A DNA stretch of 64,000 nt from Ardenticatenaceae bacterium. Its GTDB lineage: Bacteria > Chloroflexota > Anaerolineae > Promineifilales > Promineifilaceae. The translations under genes were made by a program, and so were the position numbers. Each line of letters opens with the position of its first letter. Position 1 is the stretch's first letter. Of the stretch, positions 27,282 through 35,781 are shown in pieces. The DNA lies in the NCBI GenBank assembly GCA_020634395.1, contig JACKBU010000017.1, positions 36,040-100,039 of the forward strand. Direction: 5' to 3'. The notes beneath the pieces were generated by a model that saw nothing but the letters and a program-made list of their open reading frames with translations, searched no databases and was not told where the DNA came from.

Positions 27282-28733
27282 TTAGACTGGGGATTCGCAG
27301 CCGTGACGCCAGACACGGCCGTCTCTTGCCAACAGTTCATCGGCGGCGGCCGGTCCCCGGCTTCCTGGCGCATACTCAGCTATCGGCGGAGCATCACCCT
27401 TCATCCAGCCAACCAGGATAGGATCCACCAGCTGCCAGGCCGCTTCAATGCCGTCGCTGCGAGTAAATAAGGAAGCATCACCGCGAATAGCGTCGAGCAG
27501 CAGCCGCTCATACGCATCTGGCAAAGAGTTACCCTTAAAAGAAGACTGGTAATGAAACTCCATATCCACAGAATCCGTGATCCGTTCGTCCGGCACCTTG
27601 GCTTCAAACTTCAGATGAATCCCCTCATCGGGCTGGATACAAATTGAAAGGATATTCGAAGTAAAGTCGCCATCGTCCAACCCTTCAAACATCAGGTGGG
27701 GCGGCTTCTTGAACTGGATGACGATCTCCGAATTTTTGCGGGTCAGGGCTTTGCCAGAACGCAAATAAAAAGGCACACCCTGCCAGCGCCAGTTATCTAC
27801 GTACAGCTTTAGGGCCGCAAAGGTGGCAGTTTCAGAGCCTTCCGCTACGCCCTCTGCCTCCCGGTATCCGGTATACTGCGCTCGGACGGTGTCTGTTAAG
27901 ACAATTGGGCGCACTGAGTTTAGTAACTTGACTTTTTCATTGCGGACGGCATCGGCGGCAAATGACGCGGGCGGCTCCATTGCTACCAGTGCCAGCAGCT
28001 GCATCAGGTGGTTCTGGAACATATCACGCACCACGCCGGCCGTATCATAGTACCCGGCGCGATGTCCCACATCTACGCTCTCGGCCACGGTAATTTGCAC
28101 ATTGTCGATGTAATTGCGCGTCCAGATAGGCTCGAAGATGGTATTGGCGAAGCGAAAGTAGAGAATGTTTTGGGCTGTTTCTTTTCCTAAATAGTGATCG
28201 ATACGATAAACCTGATGTTCTCGGAAGACGCCATGGACAGCGTCGTTTAGCTCCTGTGCCGAAGCCAAATCGTGACCGAAAGGCTTTTCGATGACGACAT
28301 GCCGCCAACAATGTTCTGGTTCCCGGGCCATGCCGGCGTTCCCCAGATTTTTGACGATAGGTATAAAAAAGTTGGGAGATGTGGCCATATAGTAGAGCCG
28401 GTTGGTTGGCCCATCTTCCAGTTTTCCCAGGTACGCGCGCAAATTCTCATAGTCGACGGCGTTGTCCAGATTACCGCGAAAATACCAGAGACGGGATTTG
28501 AACACTTCCCAGGCCGAGGCATCAAACAAATCATTGGCGAATTCCTTAACTCCCTCCTCTAGATGGTCACGAAAGTATTCATGCGACCAGTCGCGCCGGG
28601 CAAAGCCGACCACGTTAAAGGCCGGCAGCCGGCCTTTGCAATACGAACTGTAAAGTGCGGGGATTAGTTTTCGCTCCGTTAGATCGCCTGTGGCTCCGAA
28701 GATTACGATGGTGATTGGATCAGTATTTTCCAT
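27282..28733 (-). CDS. zwf: Glucose-6-phosphate dehydrogenase
   Basis: Oxidises glucose-6-phosphate to 6-phosphogluconolactone with NADP reduction, the entry of the oxidative pentose phosphate pathway. It has 483 residues, the standard length. The N-terminal nucleotide fold VIFGATGDLTERKLIPALY and the active-site signature RIDHYLGKE are both present. The start MENTDPITIV at 28733 has GAGG upstream. It follows gnd by 65 bp on the same strand, so both oxidative PPP dehydrogenases are probably co-transcribed. Confidence 0.96.
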   Translation of the reverse strand: MENTDPITIVIFGATGDLTERKLIPALYSSYCKGRLPAFNVVGFARRDWSHEYFRDHLEEGVKEFANDLFDASAWEVFKSRLWYFRGNLDNAVDYENLRAYLGKLEDGPTNRLYYMATSPNFFIPIVKNLGNAGMAREPEHCWRHVVIEKPFGHDLASAQELNDAVHGVFREHQVYRIDHYLGKETAQNILYFRFANTIFEPIWTRNYIDNVQITVAESVDVGHRAGYYDTAGVVRDMFQNHLMQLLALVAMEPPASFAADAVRNEKVKLLNSVRPIVLTDTVRAQYTGYREAEGVAEGSETATFAALKLYVDNWRWQGVPFYLRSGKALTRKNSEIVIQFKKPPHLMFEGLDDGDFTSNILSICIQPDEGIHLKFEAKVPDERITDSVDMEFHYQSSFKGNSLPDAYERLLLDAIRGDASLFTRSDGIEAAWQLVDPILVGWMKGDAPPIAEYAPGSRGPAAADELLARDGRVWRHGCESPV

Positions 28734-28798
28734 TTTCTTTATCCTCACCCACAAAGGGGTTTTGCGGCAAAGCGTCTACTGTCTGGTTATCATGCCAG

Positions 28799-30265
28799 CT
28801 ATGCGTTGTAGGAAGCGGCGGTGACATCACCGCCTTCGCCGGTCCAATTGGTATGGAAAAATTGACCGCGCGGTTTATCGACGCGTTCGTAGGTGTGCGC
28901 GCCAAAGTAGTCGCGCTGTGCCTGGAGCAGATTGGCTGGCAAACGCTCGCGCCGGTAGCCATCAAAGAAAGAGAGCGCACTGGAAAGCGCCGGAATAGGT
29001 ACGCCAAGTTCTGCGGCGCGAGCGACGACCCGCCGCCAGGCTGCCTGAGCAGACAGCACCTGGTCTTTGAAATAGGGATCGAGCAGCAGATTGGTTAGTT
29101 GGGGGTTGTTGTCGTAGGCGGATTTGATTTTGTCTAGAAAAGCGGCGCGAATGATACAGCCCTGGCGCCACATAAGGGCGATGCCGCCGTAATTGAGATG
29201 CCAGCCGTAGTCCTGTGAGGCGGCACGGAAGAGCATGTAGCCCTGAGTGTAGGAGATGATTTTGGCGGCGTACAGCGCCTCGCGTAAATCATTAAGGAAA
29301 GCAGTTTTGTCGCCGGTAAAGGTGGCCGAGGGGCCGGTAAGGACTTGGGAGGCAGCAACTCGTTCTTCTTTGAGGGCGGAGAGGAAACGGCCGTATACCG
29401 CCTCGCCGATAAGCGTGAGGGGAATGCCTTGTTCCAGAGAGGAAACGGCCGTCCACTTTCCCGTCCCCTTTTGTCCCGCTGTATCCAAAATTTTGTCGAC
29501 CATCGGCGTGCCATCACTGTCCCGAAACGCCAGAATTTCCGATGTAATCTGAATGAGATAAGAATCCAGCTTGCCCTGGTTCCATTCGGCGAACACACTG
29601 CTCATTTCTGCTGGGGTAAGACCCAGAATGGTGCGCATCAAATCGTACGCTTCGCTGATCAACTGCATGTCGCCATATTCGATGCCATTGTGGACCATTT
29701 TGACGAAGTGCCCGGCCCCATCTTCGCCCACCCAATCACAGCAAGGCGTGCCATCGGCCACTTTGGCGGCAATCGCCTGGAAAATCTCTTTGATGTGGGG
29801 CCAGGCTTCCGGCGAACCGCCGGGCATCAGGGATGGGCCGTGGCGTGCCCCTTCTTCGCCGCCAGAAACGCCGCTGCCCACAAAAAAAAGACCCTGAGCC
29901 TCCAGCTCCTGGGTCCGCCGCCGGGTATCCTGAAAATTGGAGTTGCCTCCGTCAATAATGATGTCGCCTTTTTCTAAGTGGGGCACAACCTGGGCAATGA
30001 CGGCGTCCACCGCGCTGCCTGCTTTCACCATGAGCATCACGCGGCGCGGCCGTTTCAGCTTGCTCACCAGTTCGGCGATGGAATACGTGCCGAGGATTGC
30101 CCGACCCCGCGCGCTGCCTTGCATGAATTCTTCGGTAACGGCCGTTGTCCGGTTATAAACCGCTACCGTAAAACCATGATCGCTCATATTCAACACCAGA
30201 TTCTGGCCCATGACAGCCAGGCCGATTAACCCAATGTCCGCAGTTTGCTGGTTATTGTCATTCAT
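28799..30265 (-). CDS. gnd: 6-phosphogluconate dehydrogenase (decarboxylating)
   Basis: Converts 6-phosphogluconate to ribulose-5-phosphate, CO2 and NADPH. It has 488 residues, matching the long homodimeric form. The start MNDNNQQTADIG at 30265 has AAGGAG upstream; a longer reading is not family-like. Seen are the Rossmann motif GLAVMGQNLVLN, VSGGEEGARHGPSLMPGG and KMVHNGIEYGDMQLI with the catalytic Lys and Asn. First gene of the gnd-zwf pair. Confidence 0.97.
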   Translation of the reverse strand: MNDNNQQTADIGLIGLAVMGQNLVLNMSDHGFTVAVYNRTTAVTEEFMQGSARGRAILGTYSIAELVSKLKRPRRVMLMVKAGSAVDAVIAQVVPHLEKGDIIIDGGNSNFQDTRRRTQELEAQGLFFVGSGVSGGEEGARHGPSLMPGGSPEAWPHIKEIFQAIAAKVADGTPCCDWVGEDGAGHFVKMVHNGIEYGDMQLISEAYDLMRTILGLTPAEMSSVFAEWNQGKLDSYLIQITSEILAFRDSDGTPMVDKILDTAGQKGTGKWTAVSSLEQGIPLTLIGEAVYGRFLSALKEERVAASQVLTGPSATFTGDKTAFLNDLREALYAAKIISYTQGYMLFRAASQDYGWHLNYGGIALMWRQGCIIRAAFLDKIKSAYDNNPQLTNLLLDPYFKDQVLSAQAAWRRVVARAAELGVPIPALSSALSFFDGYRRERLPANLLQAQRDYFGAHTYERVDKPRGQFFHTNWTGEGGDVTAASYNA

Positions 30266-30691
30266 GAATCGTTTCTCCTTTGTCTGTTTTGTTTGTATAC
30301 GAACGCACTTTGGCCGTGACACGGCTGAATAACGCTACGGGGAATGCCCATTACTGCAAGGAATGCCCATTCTTGCGAGGAATGCCCATTTCGGCATGGC
30401 TTTCTGGGCTGTCAGGTAAAACAAGTGGGAAATGGTGAATAACGTTATAGCAAAAGATATGATCTATGACATTTACGACCCGCCTCACGTGGTATACTCT
30501 TGAGGGAAATCCTACGTCATCACCGCTCACACCGTCAAATATTCTACCCCATAGCTAAGAATGTACGGCCGTTTCCCATACAAACTGCCTGAAATACCTT
30601 TCACTTGTAGGAAGTAACCTTTTAAACTACCCAACCATCGTCCTGTTTGTGGGGAAATCGGGACTGTTTTTTAAATAGAGAGGAGCGCCTT
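30266..30691. other. Divergent intergenic region with 19-bp repeats
   Basis: About 425 bp between gnd (-) and the debranching enzyme gene (+). It holds three copies of GGAATGCCCATT at a 19 bp period (30341-30390), one ACGGCCGT, and AT-rich sequence that must contain the promoters of both genes. No RNA gene or coding frame is supported. Confidence 0.5.
30341..30390. repeat. Three 19-bp-spaced direct repeats
   Basis: GGAATGCCCATT starts at 30341, 30360 and 30379, with the variable 7 bp in between (ACTGCAA, CTTGCGA). They lie 75 bp upstream of the gnd start codon. Confidence 0.75.
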
Positions 30692-32722
30692 ATGGTAATC
30701 GAATTTGGACGAGACGTTTGCGGAGACCTGGCCAACACCGAACGCCGCGAGTGGCTGGTCACCAACGGCGCTGGTGGGTTTGCTTCTGGCACGGTAGCCG
30801 GGCTGCTGACCCGCCGTTATCATGGCCTGTTATTTGTTCCCTTGCGGCCGCCCGTAGAACGCATGCTGCTGGTTTCCAAGCTGGAGGACACGGCCGTTTA
30901 CGCCGGCAATGAGTATCCCCTCTACATCAACCGCTGGACCGGCGGCGTTCTAAAGCCCAACGGTTACCAACAGCTGGAACAATTCCGCCTGGAAGGAACC
31001 ACGCCTGTCTGGACATTCGCCTTCGCCGACGCCTTATTGGAAAAACGCATCTGGATGCAGCAGGGCGCCAACACAACCTACGTGCAGTATGCCTTCATCC
31101 GTGGATTGGAACCATTAGAACTCAAGGCCCTGGCTCTGGTCGATTACCGCAACTACCACAACAACTCCCGCGCCGACGGCTGGGACATGAAAGTGGATGC
31201 CATCAAAAGGGGCCTGAAGGTCACAGCCTACGACGGCGCCGTTCCCTATTACCTGCTCAGCGATAAAGCCACAGCCACCCCCCAGCATGATTGGTACCGC
31301 CGCTTTTTCTTGATGCGCGAGGCCAACCGCGGCCTCGATGCCATCGAAGACCATTTCCACGCCGGCGACTTCACCGTTACGCTGGAGCCAGGCGAAACCG
31401 TGACTTTTGTGTTCAGCACCGAGAACAACCCCAATCTGGATGGCGCAACCGCCTACGCCGAACGCCAAAGGGTTGAAGCCGATCTCCTGGCAAAAGCCAA
31501 TAATGGCTGCCCTGATCCCAAGTACCGGCCCTACATCCAGCAGCTGATTCTGGCGGCCGACCAGTTTGTAGTGAAACGGCCGTTACCCACCCGCCCCAAC
31601 GGCCGTTCTATCCTTGCCGGCTACCACTGGTTCAGCGATTGGAGCCGCGACACCATGGTCGCCCTGCCCGGTCTGCTGCTTACCACCGGCCGCTATGAAG
31701 ACGCGGCCCTCATCCTGCGCACCTACGCCTACTTCATCGACCAGGGTATGCTGCCCAATCGCTTCCCCGATGGGGCCGAAAAGCCGGAATACCACGCCGT
31801 CGACGCCACCCTCTGGTACTTTGAGGCCATCCGCGCCTACTACGCCGCCACCGGCGACGTTCATTTGGTGCGCGAACTGTACCCGGTGCTGCAAGACATC
31901 ATCGCCTGGCACCAGCGTGGCACCCGCTACAACATCGGCGTCGATCCGGCCGATGGGCTGCTGTATGCCGGCGAAGAAGGACACCGCCTTACCTGGATGA
32001 ACGCCGAAGCAGCCGAATGGGTCGTCACACCGCGCATCGGCAAGGCGGTGGAGGTGAATGCTCTCTGGTACAACGCCCTGGCGGTTATGGCTGAGTTTGC
32101 CGCGCAGTTTGGCTACGAAAGCCCCGATTACCAGGCCATGGCGACCAAAGCCAAAACCGGCTTTGCTCGTTTTTGGGACGAGGAGCGCCAGTTCTGCTTC
32201 GACATCATCGACGTGCCCGGCCAGGACGGCCAGCCATACAATGACGGCCGTTTACGTCCCAATCAGCTCCTGGCCGTTTCTTTGCCCTACAGCCCGCTTA
32301 CTGCGGCACAGCAAAAGGCCGTCGTCGATGTTTGCGCCCACCGTTTGCTCACCTCCCACGGGCTGCGCACCCTGGCCCCCAGCGACCCCGCCTACATCGG
32401 CAGCTACGGGGGCGACGAACGGCAGCGTGCTGCTGCCTACCACCAGGGTACCGTCTGGAGCTGGCTGATCGGGCCATTTGTCCGGGCGCACCTGCGGGTT
32501 TATAATGATCGCGCACAGGCACGCACCTTTTTAATTCCCCTCTTCCAGCATCTGTCCGATTATGGCGTGGGGAGCATCAGCGACGTGTTCGACGGCGACC
32601 CGCCGTTCACGCCGCGGGGCTGTATCGCCAAAGCGTGGAGCGTTGGCGAGCTGCTGCGGGCCTGCCAGGCCACCTTCCTCATCGAAGCAGAGGCGACAGA
32701 GGGAGAGGCGGCTAAACTTTAG
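30692..32722 (+). CDS. Glycogen debranching enzyme (amylo-alpha-1,6-glucosidase family)
   Basis: A 676-residue protein with the bacterial GDE N-terminal domain (NGAGGFASGTVAGLLTRRYHGLL) and a C-terminal GH13-unrelated (alpha/alpha)6 glucosidase domain (ILAGYHWFSDWSRDTMVALPG). It removes alpha-1,6 branches from glycogen in the cytosol. The start MVIEFGRDV at 30692 has AGAGGAG upstream. The glucose-6-phosphate it helps release could feed the adjacent zwf-gnd pathway (inference). Full length, no oddities. Confidence 0.92.
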   Translation: MVIEFGRDVCGDLANTERREWLVTNGAGGFASGTVAGLLTRRYHGLLFVPLRPPVERMLLVSKLEDTAVYAGNEYPLYINRWTGGVLKPNGYQQLEQFRLEGTTPVWTFAFADALLEKRIWMQQGANTTYVQYAFIRGLEPLELKALALVDYRNYHNNSRADGWDMKVDAIKRGLKVTAYDGAVPYYLLSDKATATPQHDWYRRFFLMREANRGLDAIEDHFHAGDFTVTLEPGETVTFVFSTENNPNLDGATAYAERQRVEADLLAKANNGCPDPKYRPYIQQLILAADQFVVKRPLPTRPNGRSILAGYHWFSDWSRDTMVALPGLLLTTGRYEDAALILRTYAYFIDQGMLPNRFPDGAEKPEYHAVDATLWYFEAIRAYYAATGDVHLVRELYPVLQDIIAWHQRGTRYNIGVDPADGLLYAGEEGHRLTWMNAEAAEWVVTPRIGKAVEVNALWYNALAVMAEFAAQFGYESPDYQAMATKAKTGFARFWDEERQFCFDIIDVPGQDGQPYNDGRLRPNQLLAVSLPYSPLTAAQQKAVVDVCAHRLLTSHGLRTLAPSDPAYIGSYGGDERQRAAAYHQGTVWSWLIGPFVRAHLRVYNDRAQARTFLIPLFQHLSDYGVGSISDVFDGDPPFTPRGCIAKAWSVGELLRACQATFLIEAEATEGEAAKL

Positions 32723-32781
32723 TGTTCTGCCGCTGACCGCCTGAAAGAGAAGTGAAATCTAAACACGAAGAGCAAGATTTT

Positions 32782-34032
32782 ATGCAGCACACATTCCTGA
32801 AACCCCTTGAAGACCGCTTTGTCCGTTACGTACAAATTGACACGCAAAGCAGCGAGCGCAGCGCCGAAGTGCCCAGCACCGCCAAACAGCTTGATTTATT
32901 GCGCTTGCTGGCGGAAGAAATGCGCGCTCTGGGCGTGCAAGACGTGGTTCTGACAGACTACGCCTGTGTGATGGGGACCATCCCGGCCACTGTTCCGGCC
33001 GACGACATTCCCACGGTAGCATTTCTGGCCCACGTGGATACGGCCCCGGCCTTTAGCGGCACGGCCGTTAAACCCCTCATTCACCGCAGCTACGACGGCC
33101 GTCCCATCACCCTGCCCGATGACCCCGCCCAGGTTCTCAATGCCGCCAATTCGCCCGAACTGGCCGGCAAAATCGGTGAAGATGTGATCACGGCCAGCGG
33201 CCTGACGCTGCTGGGCGCCGACGACAAGGCCGGCGTGGCCATTATCATGACCATGGCCGAGCATTTGCTGGCCCACCCGGCGATTCCCCACGGCCGTATC
33301 CGTCTCTGCTTTACCCCCGATGAAGAAATCGGCCGGGGTGTGGGGCGCATGAACCTGGACGATTTGGGCGCGGACGTGGCCTATACGCTGGACGGGGGCG
33401 ATACGGGCGAAGTGACCTACGAAACCTTCTCCGCTGACAAAGCCGTGGTGACCATTACCGGCGTTTCCACTCATCCCGGCACGGCCAAAGATGTGCTGGT
33501 GAACGCCCTGCTGCTGGCTTCCAACCTGATCCAGCAGCTGCCCCAAGACGCGGACACGCCGGAAACGACCGACGGCCGTGAAGGATTCATCTTCCTCTAT
33601 GGCCTGAAGGGTACGGCCGCCGCCGCCGAATTGCAGTTCATCCTGCGCGACTTTGAGGTGGAGGGCTTGCAGGCCTACGGCGACCAGATTCGCGCCGCCG
33701 CCGCCCACATCCAGGCCGCCGAACCGCGCGCGCGGGTCGAAGTGAGCATCACGCCGCAGTACCGCAACATGCGCTACTGGCTGGAAAAAGACAAAACCCC
33801 CGTGGAAATGGCCGAAAATGCCTTGCAGCGGGCCGGCATCCCCCTCATTTCGCGGCCCATTCGCGGCGGTACGGATGGTTCCTGGCTGACGGCCAAGGGG
33901 CTGCCCACGCCCAACCTGTTCACCGGCATGCACAACTGCCACGGCCCGCTGGAGTGGGTAACCCTGCAAGACATGGCCCGCGCCACGGAGGTTTGTGTGC
34001 ATCTGGCCCAGGTCTGGGCCGAACCCCGCTAA
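32782..34032 (+). CDS. pepT: Peptidase T (tripeptide aminopeptidase, M20B)
   Basis: Cytosolic di-zinc aminopeptidase of 416 residues that removes N-terminal residues from tripeptides. The start MQHTFLKPLEDRF is used because it aligns with the family; an in-frame GTG 30 bp upstream is possible. Metal and active-site segments: AHVDTAPAFSG, LGADDKAGVA, TPDEEIGRG and YTLDGGDTGEV, then RPIRGGTDGS and NLFTGMHNCHG. It starts 60 bp after the debranching enzyme gene on the same strand. Confidence 0.92.
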   Translation: MQHTFLKPLEDRFVRYVQIDTQSSERSAEVPSTAKQLDLLRLLAEEMRALGVQDVVLTDYACVMGTIPATVPADDIPTVAFLAHVDTAPAFSGTAVKPLIHRSYDGRPITLPDDPAQVLNAANSPELAGKIGEDVITASGLTLLGADDKAGVAIIMTMAEHLLAHPAIPHGRIRLCFTPDEEIGRGVGRMNLDDLGADVAYTLDGGDTGEVTYETFSADKAVVTITGVSTHPGTAKDVLVNALLLASNLIQQLPQDADTPETTDGREGFIFLYGLKGTAAAAELQFILRDFEVEGLQAYGDQIRAAAAHIQAAEPRARVEVSITPQYRNMRYWLEKDKTPVEMAENALQRAGIPLISRPIRGGTDGSWLTAKGLPTPNLFTGMHNCHGPLEWVTLQDMARATEVCVHLAQVWAEPR

Positions 34033-34050
34033 ATACTCCCTCTCCCCGGC

Positions 34051-34090
34051 CCTCTCCCAAAGGGCGAGGGAGCCGGACTGAGGGGAGGGA
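34051..34090. repeat. Intergenic C/G-rich palindromic repeat (copy 1)
   Basis: CCTCTCCCAAAGGGCGAGGG with flanking CCCTCTCCCC and GGGGAGGG, a folding unit after pepT. A near-identical 25 bp core recurs at 35395-35420. Confidence 0.65.
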
Positions 34091-34120
34091 AATCGCTTAC
34101 ACGATTGTTTTTTACCGCTA

Positions 34121-34141
34121 CGGAGATTGGACCAATCTCCG
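34121..34141. repeat. AGATTGGACCAATCT palindrome, single form
   Basis: A perfect 9 bp stem on CGGAGATTGG and CCAATCTCCG around a single-base centre. It is the half-unit of the element seen at 22532, 59844 and 61438. Confidence 0.65.
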
Positions 34142-34270
34142 TTTATCCCCCAAGAGTACCATTTTGCTGCCGCTCCCAACCGCATAAAATTCAGGCAGTC
34201 GTGTCGGAATGAACCAGTCACTCTTTCCGACTCTTAACTGTCAAACACATCAACAAATTGGGAGGGCAAT

Positions 34271-34969
34271 ATGCCGATCAATTACGCACTTTTTGAAAAC
34301 AACCTGACCAGCGACCCCGACGACTTTATGGCGGTGGTACAGCCTGCCGGTACGGCCGAATTGGACGCCGTCATCGAGCGCATGATTCAGCAGGGTTCCA
34401 CGGTCACCAAATCCGACACGCTGAGTGTGTTGGAGGATTATTACACGGCCGTTGAAAGCATGCTCCTGGAAGGGGTCAACGTCAATACCCCGCTGGCCAA
34501 CTTTACCGCCACAATCAAGGGCACGTTCCGCGGCCGGGCCGACAGCTTCGACCCCAGCCGCCACCAGGTTGGCCCGTCGGCCAATCCGGGCAAGCGGCTG
34601 CGGCGCACCTTCAGCAGCCGCGCCCAAACCGTCAAGCAAGAAGCCTCACGGCCGTTGCCCACGCCGCTGGAATACCTGGACATCAACAGCAGCCTGCGCA
34701 ACAGCGCCATCACCCCCGGCGGCATGGGGCAGATCATTGGCCACCGCCTGAAGTTCGACCCCAACGCGCCGGACCAGGGCATTTTCTTCATCGACGCCGG
34801 CGGCCTGGAGACCCGCGTCGGCTTTGTGGGGCGCAACATGCCTTCCGACCTGCTCTTCATGGTGCCGGCCGGGCTGGCTGCCGGTGAGTACACCCTGGAG
34901 GTCCGCACGGCCGTCGGCGACAGCGACATGCGCCGCGGCGCGCTGCCCCACACCCTCACCGTCGCCTGA
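34271..34969 (+). CDS. HU-like DNA-binding/DUF4469 domain protein
   Basis: A 232-residue protein. The N-terminal ~110 residues (MPINYALFENNLTSDPDDFM, VIERMIQQGSTVTKSDTLSV) resemble the diverged HU/IHF-like domain of the bacterial CCDC81/HU family. The C-terminal ~90 residues (GHRLKFDPNAPDQGIFFID to AAGEYTLEVRTAVG) match the DUF4469 Ig-like domain. Proteins of this layout are abundant in Bacteroidota and occur in Chloroflexota; DNA binding is predicted, not shown. It has a good terminator and is followed by an 800 bp repeat-rich gap. Confidence 0.72.
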   Translation: MPINYALFENNLTSDPDDFMAVVQPAGTAELDAVIERMIQQGSTVTKSDTLSVLEDYYTAVESMLLEGVNVNTPLANFTATIKGTFRGRADSFDPSRHQVGPSANPGKRLRRTFSSRAQTVKQEASRPLPTPLEYLDINSSLRNSAITPGGMGQIIGHRLKFDPNAPDQGIFFIDAGGLETRVGFVGRNMPSDLLFMVPAGLAAGEYTLEVRTAVGDSDMRRGALPHTLTVA

Positions 34970-35005
34970 TCCCCCTGCTCCCGACACGACTTTCCCCTCC
35001 GGAAT

Positions 35006-35043
35006 AAAAGGCTTTGCGATGGGACTGGCGCAAAGCCTTTTTT
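35006..35043 (+). terminator. Terminator after HU/DUF4469 gene
   Basis: AAAAGGCTTTGCG pairs with CGCAAAGCCTTTT around a 10-nt loop, followed by more T residues. It lies 36 bp past the stop codon. Confidence 0.85.
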
Positions 35044-35074
35044 GCTGCCCGGCCCCCGCCGCCAAACCCCGCCC

Positions 35075-35360
35075 GGACTTTTCCAAAAACCCACGTTGAT
35101 CTCTGAGGCAGATCAACCGCAGCTCTCTCCAAGATCAGGTTGATCTCTCTCCGAGATCAACCTGATCTCCCTCAGAGATCACGTTGATCTGCCTCAGAGA
35201 TCAAGCTGATCTTTCTCCGAGATCAACGTGATCTTTCGCAAAACCCAGCCTGATCTTTCGCAAAACCCAGCTTGATCTTTGCAAAAACCCAGCTTGATCT
35301 TTCGCAAAACCCGCCTTGATCTTTTCAAAAACCCGCCTTGATCTTTTTGTAAAACCCTTA
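35075..35360. repeat. 22-bp tandem array with two unit types
   Basis: Twelve to thirteen units repeat at exactly 22 bp, most beginning TGATCT (for example at 35141, 35163, 35185, 35207, 35229, 35251, 35273, 35295, 35317 and 35339). The left units are palindromic, TGATCTn5-6GAGATCA, and can each fold. The right units are TGATCTTTCGCAAAACCCAG-like and are not. The switch between types occurs within the unit at 35207-35250 without breaking phase. The period is not a multiple of 3, so the array is non-coding. Confidence 0.85.
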
Positions 35361-35394
35361 CTGGCCCCGGCGCTGCGCCCCGCCCTCTCCCCGA

Positions 35395-35460
35395 CCCTCT
35401 CCCAAAGGGCGAGGGAGCCGCACTTCCCCTCCCTTTGGGAGGGGACTGAGGGGAGGGGAA
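35395..35460. repeat. Intergenic C/G-rich palindromic repeat (copy 2)
   Basis: Shares the core CCTCTCCCAAAGGGCGAGGG with 34051 and continues into a second palindrome, CCCCTCCCTTTGGGAGGGG. Such elements are widely repeated in genomes and probably act at the RNA level or as mobile repeats. Confidence 0.65.
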
Positions 35461-35504
35461 GCGGGGATGCTTCGCAGCACCTGGAAGACCGGGCTGGTTA
35501 GCCG

Positions 35505-35592
35505 GCTTCCCCCCCGGGCACATAGCGCAGGCAGTAAACGTTGCCCGCGCCATCCCCTGTGGCGATCGTCACTCCATCCGGCTGCCACCGCT
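35505..35592 (-). pseudogene. WD40-repeat protein remnant (C-terminal tail)
   Basis: On the minus strand one frame reads RWQPDGVTIATGDGAGNVYC, then LRYVPGGEAG and a stop. The W-x-PDG-x-x-IATGD-x-x-GNVY pattern is that of a WD40 blade. A stop lies directly upstream in the same frame and no other blades follow in any frame, so this looks like the surviving end of a deleted or decayed WD40 gene. A chance resemblance cannot be excluded. Confidence 0.4.
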
Positions 35593-35781
35593 ACGTAAGA
35601 AAGCAGACTGCCCACCGCGATCGCGGCCGGAAACTGGCCCGGTATGGTCTTTTTTGCTGTCCGTCTCGCACGAGTTGCCACCGCAGACGCATTCCGGGGA
35701 GGACAAATGGTCCAGTTTTTAATCGCCAGATTGGTGCCACAACTGCTAGACAAGCGAATCGTTCTCTTTTAATATCTGGGA

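Larger units (their letters stand above)
34970..35781. other. Repeat-rich 800 bp gap without intact genes
   Basis: In order it holds the terminator of the HU/DUF4469 gene, a 22-bp tandem array (35075-35360), a C/G-rich palindromic repeat shared with the pepT downstream region, a WD40 fragment on the minus strand, and about 150 bp of sequence leading into corA with no recognisable feature. Open frames across the array are short and change frame with each 22 bp unit, so I do not accept them as genes. Confidence 0.6.

Noticed and set aside
26978..27373. A 131-codon minus-strand frame in the ccdA-zwf gap
   Set aside because: It runs through poly-C tracts, inverted repeats and the zwf terminator, and has no family features.
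35075..35360. 22-bp array as a CRISPR
   Set aside because: Units are contiguous with no unique spacers, the period is far shorter than repeat plus spacer, and no cas genes are present.
35194..35553. A 119-codon minus-strand frame through the 22-bp array
   Set aside because: A 22 bp repeat changes frame at each unit and the frame's start lies inside the WD40 remnant in a different phase.
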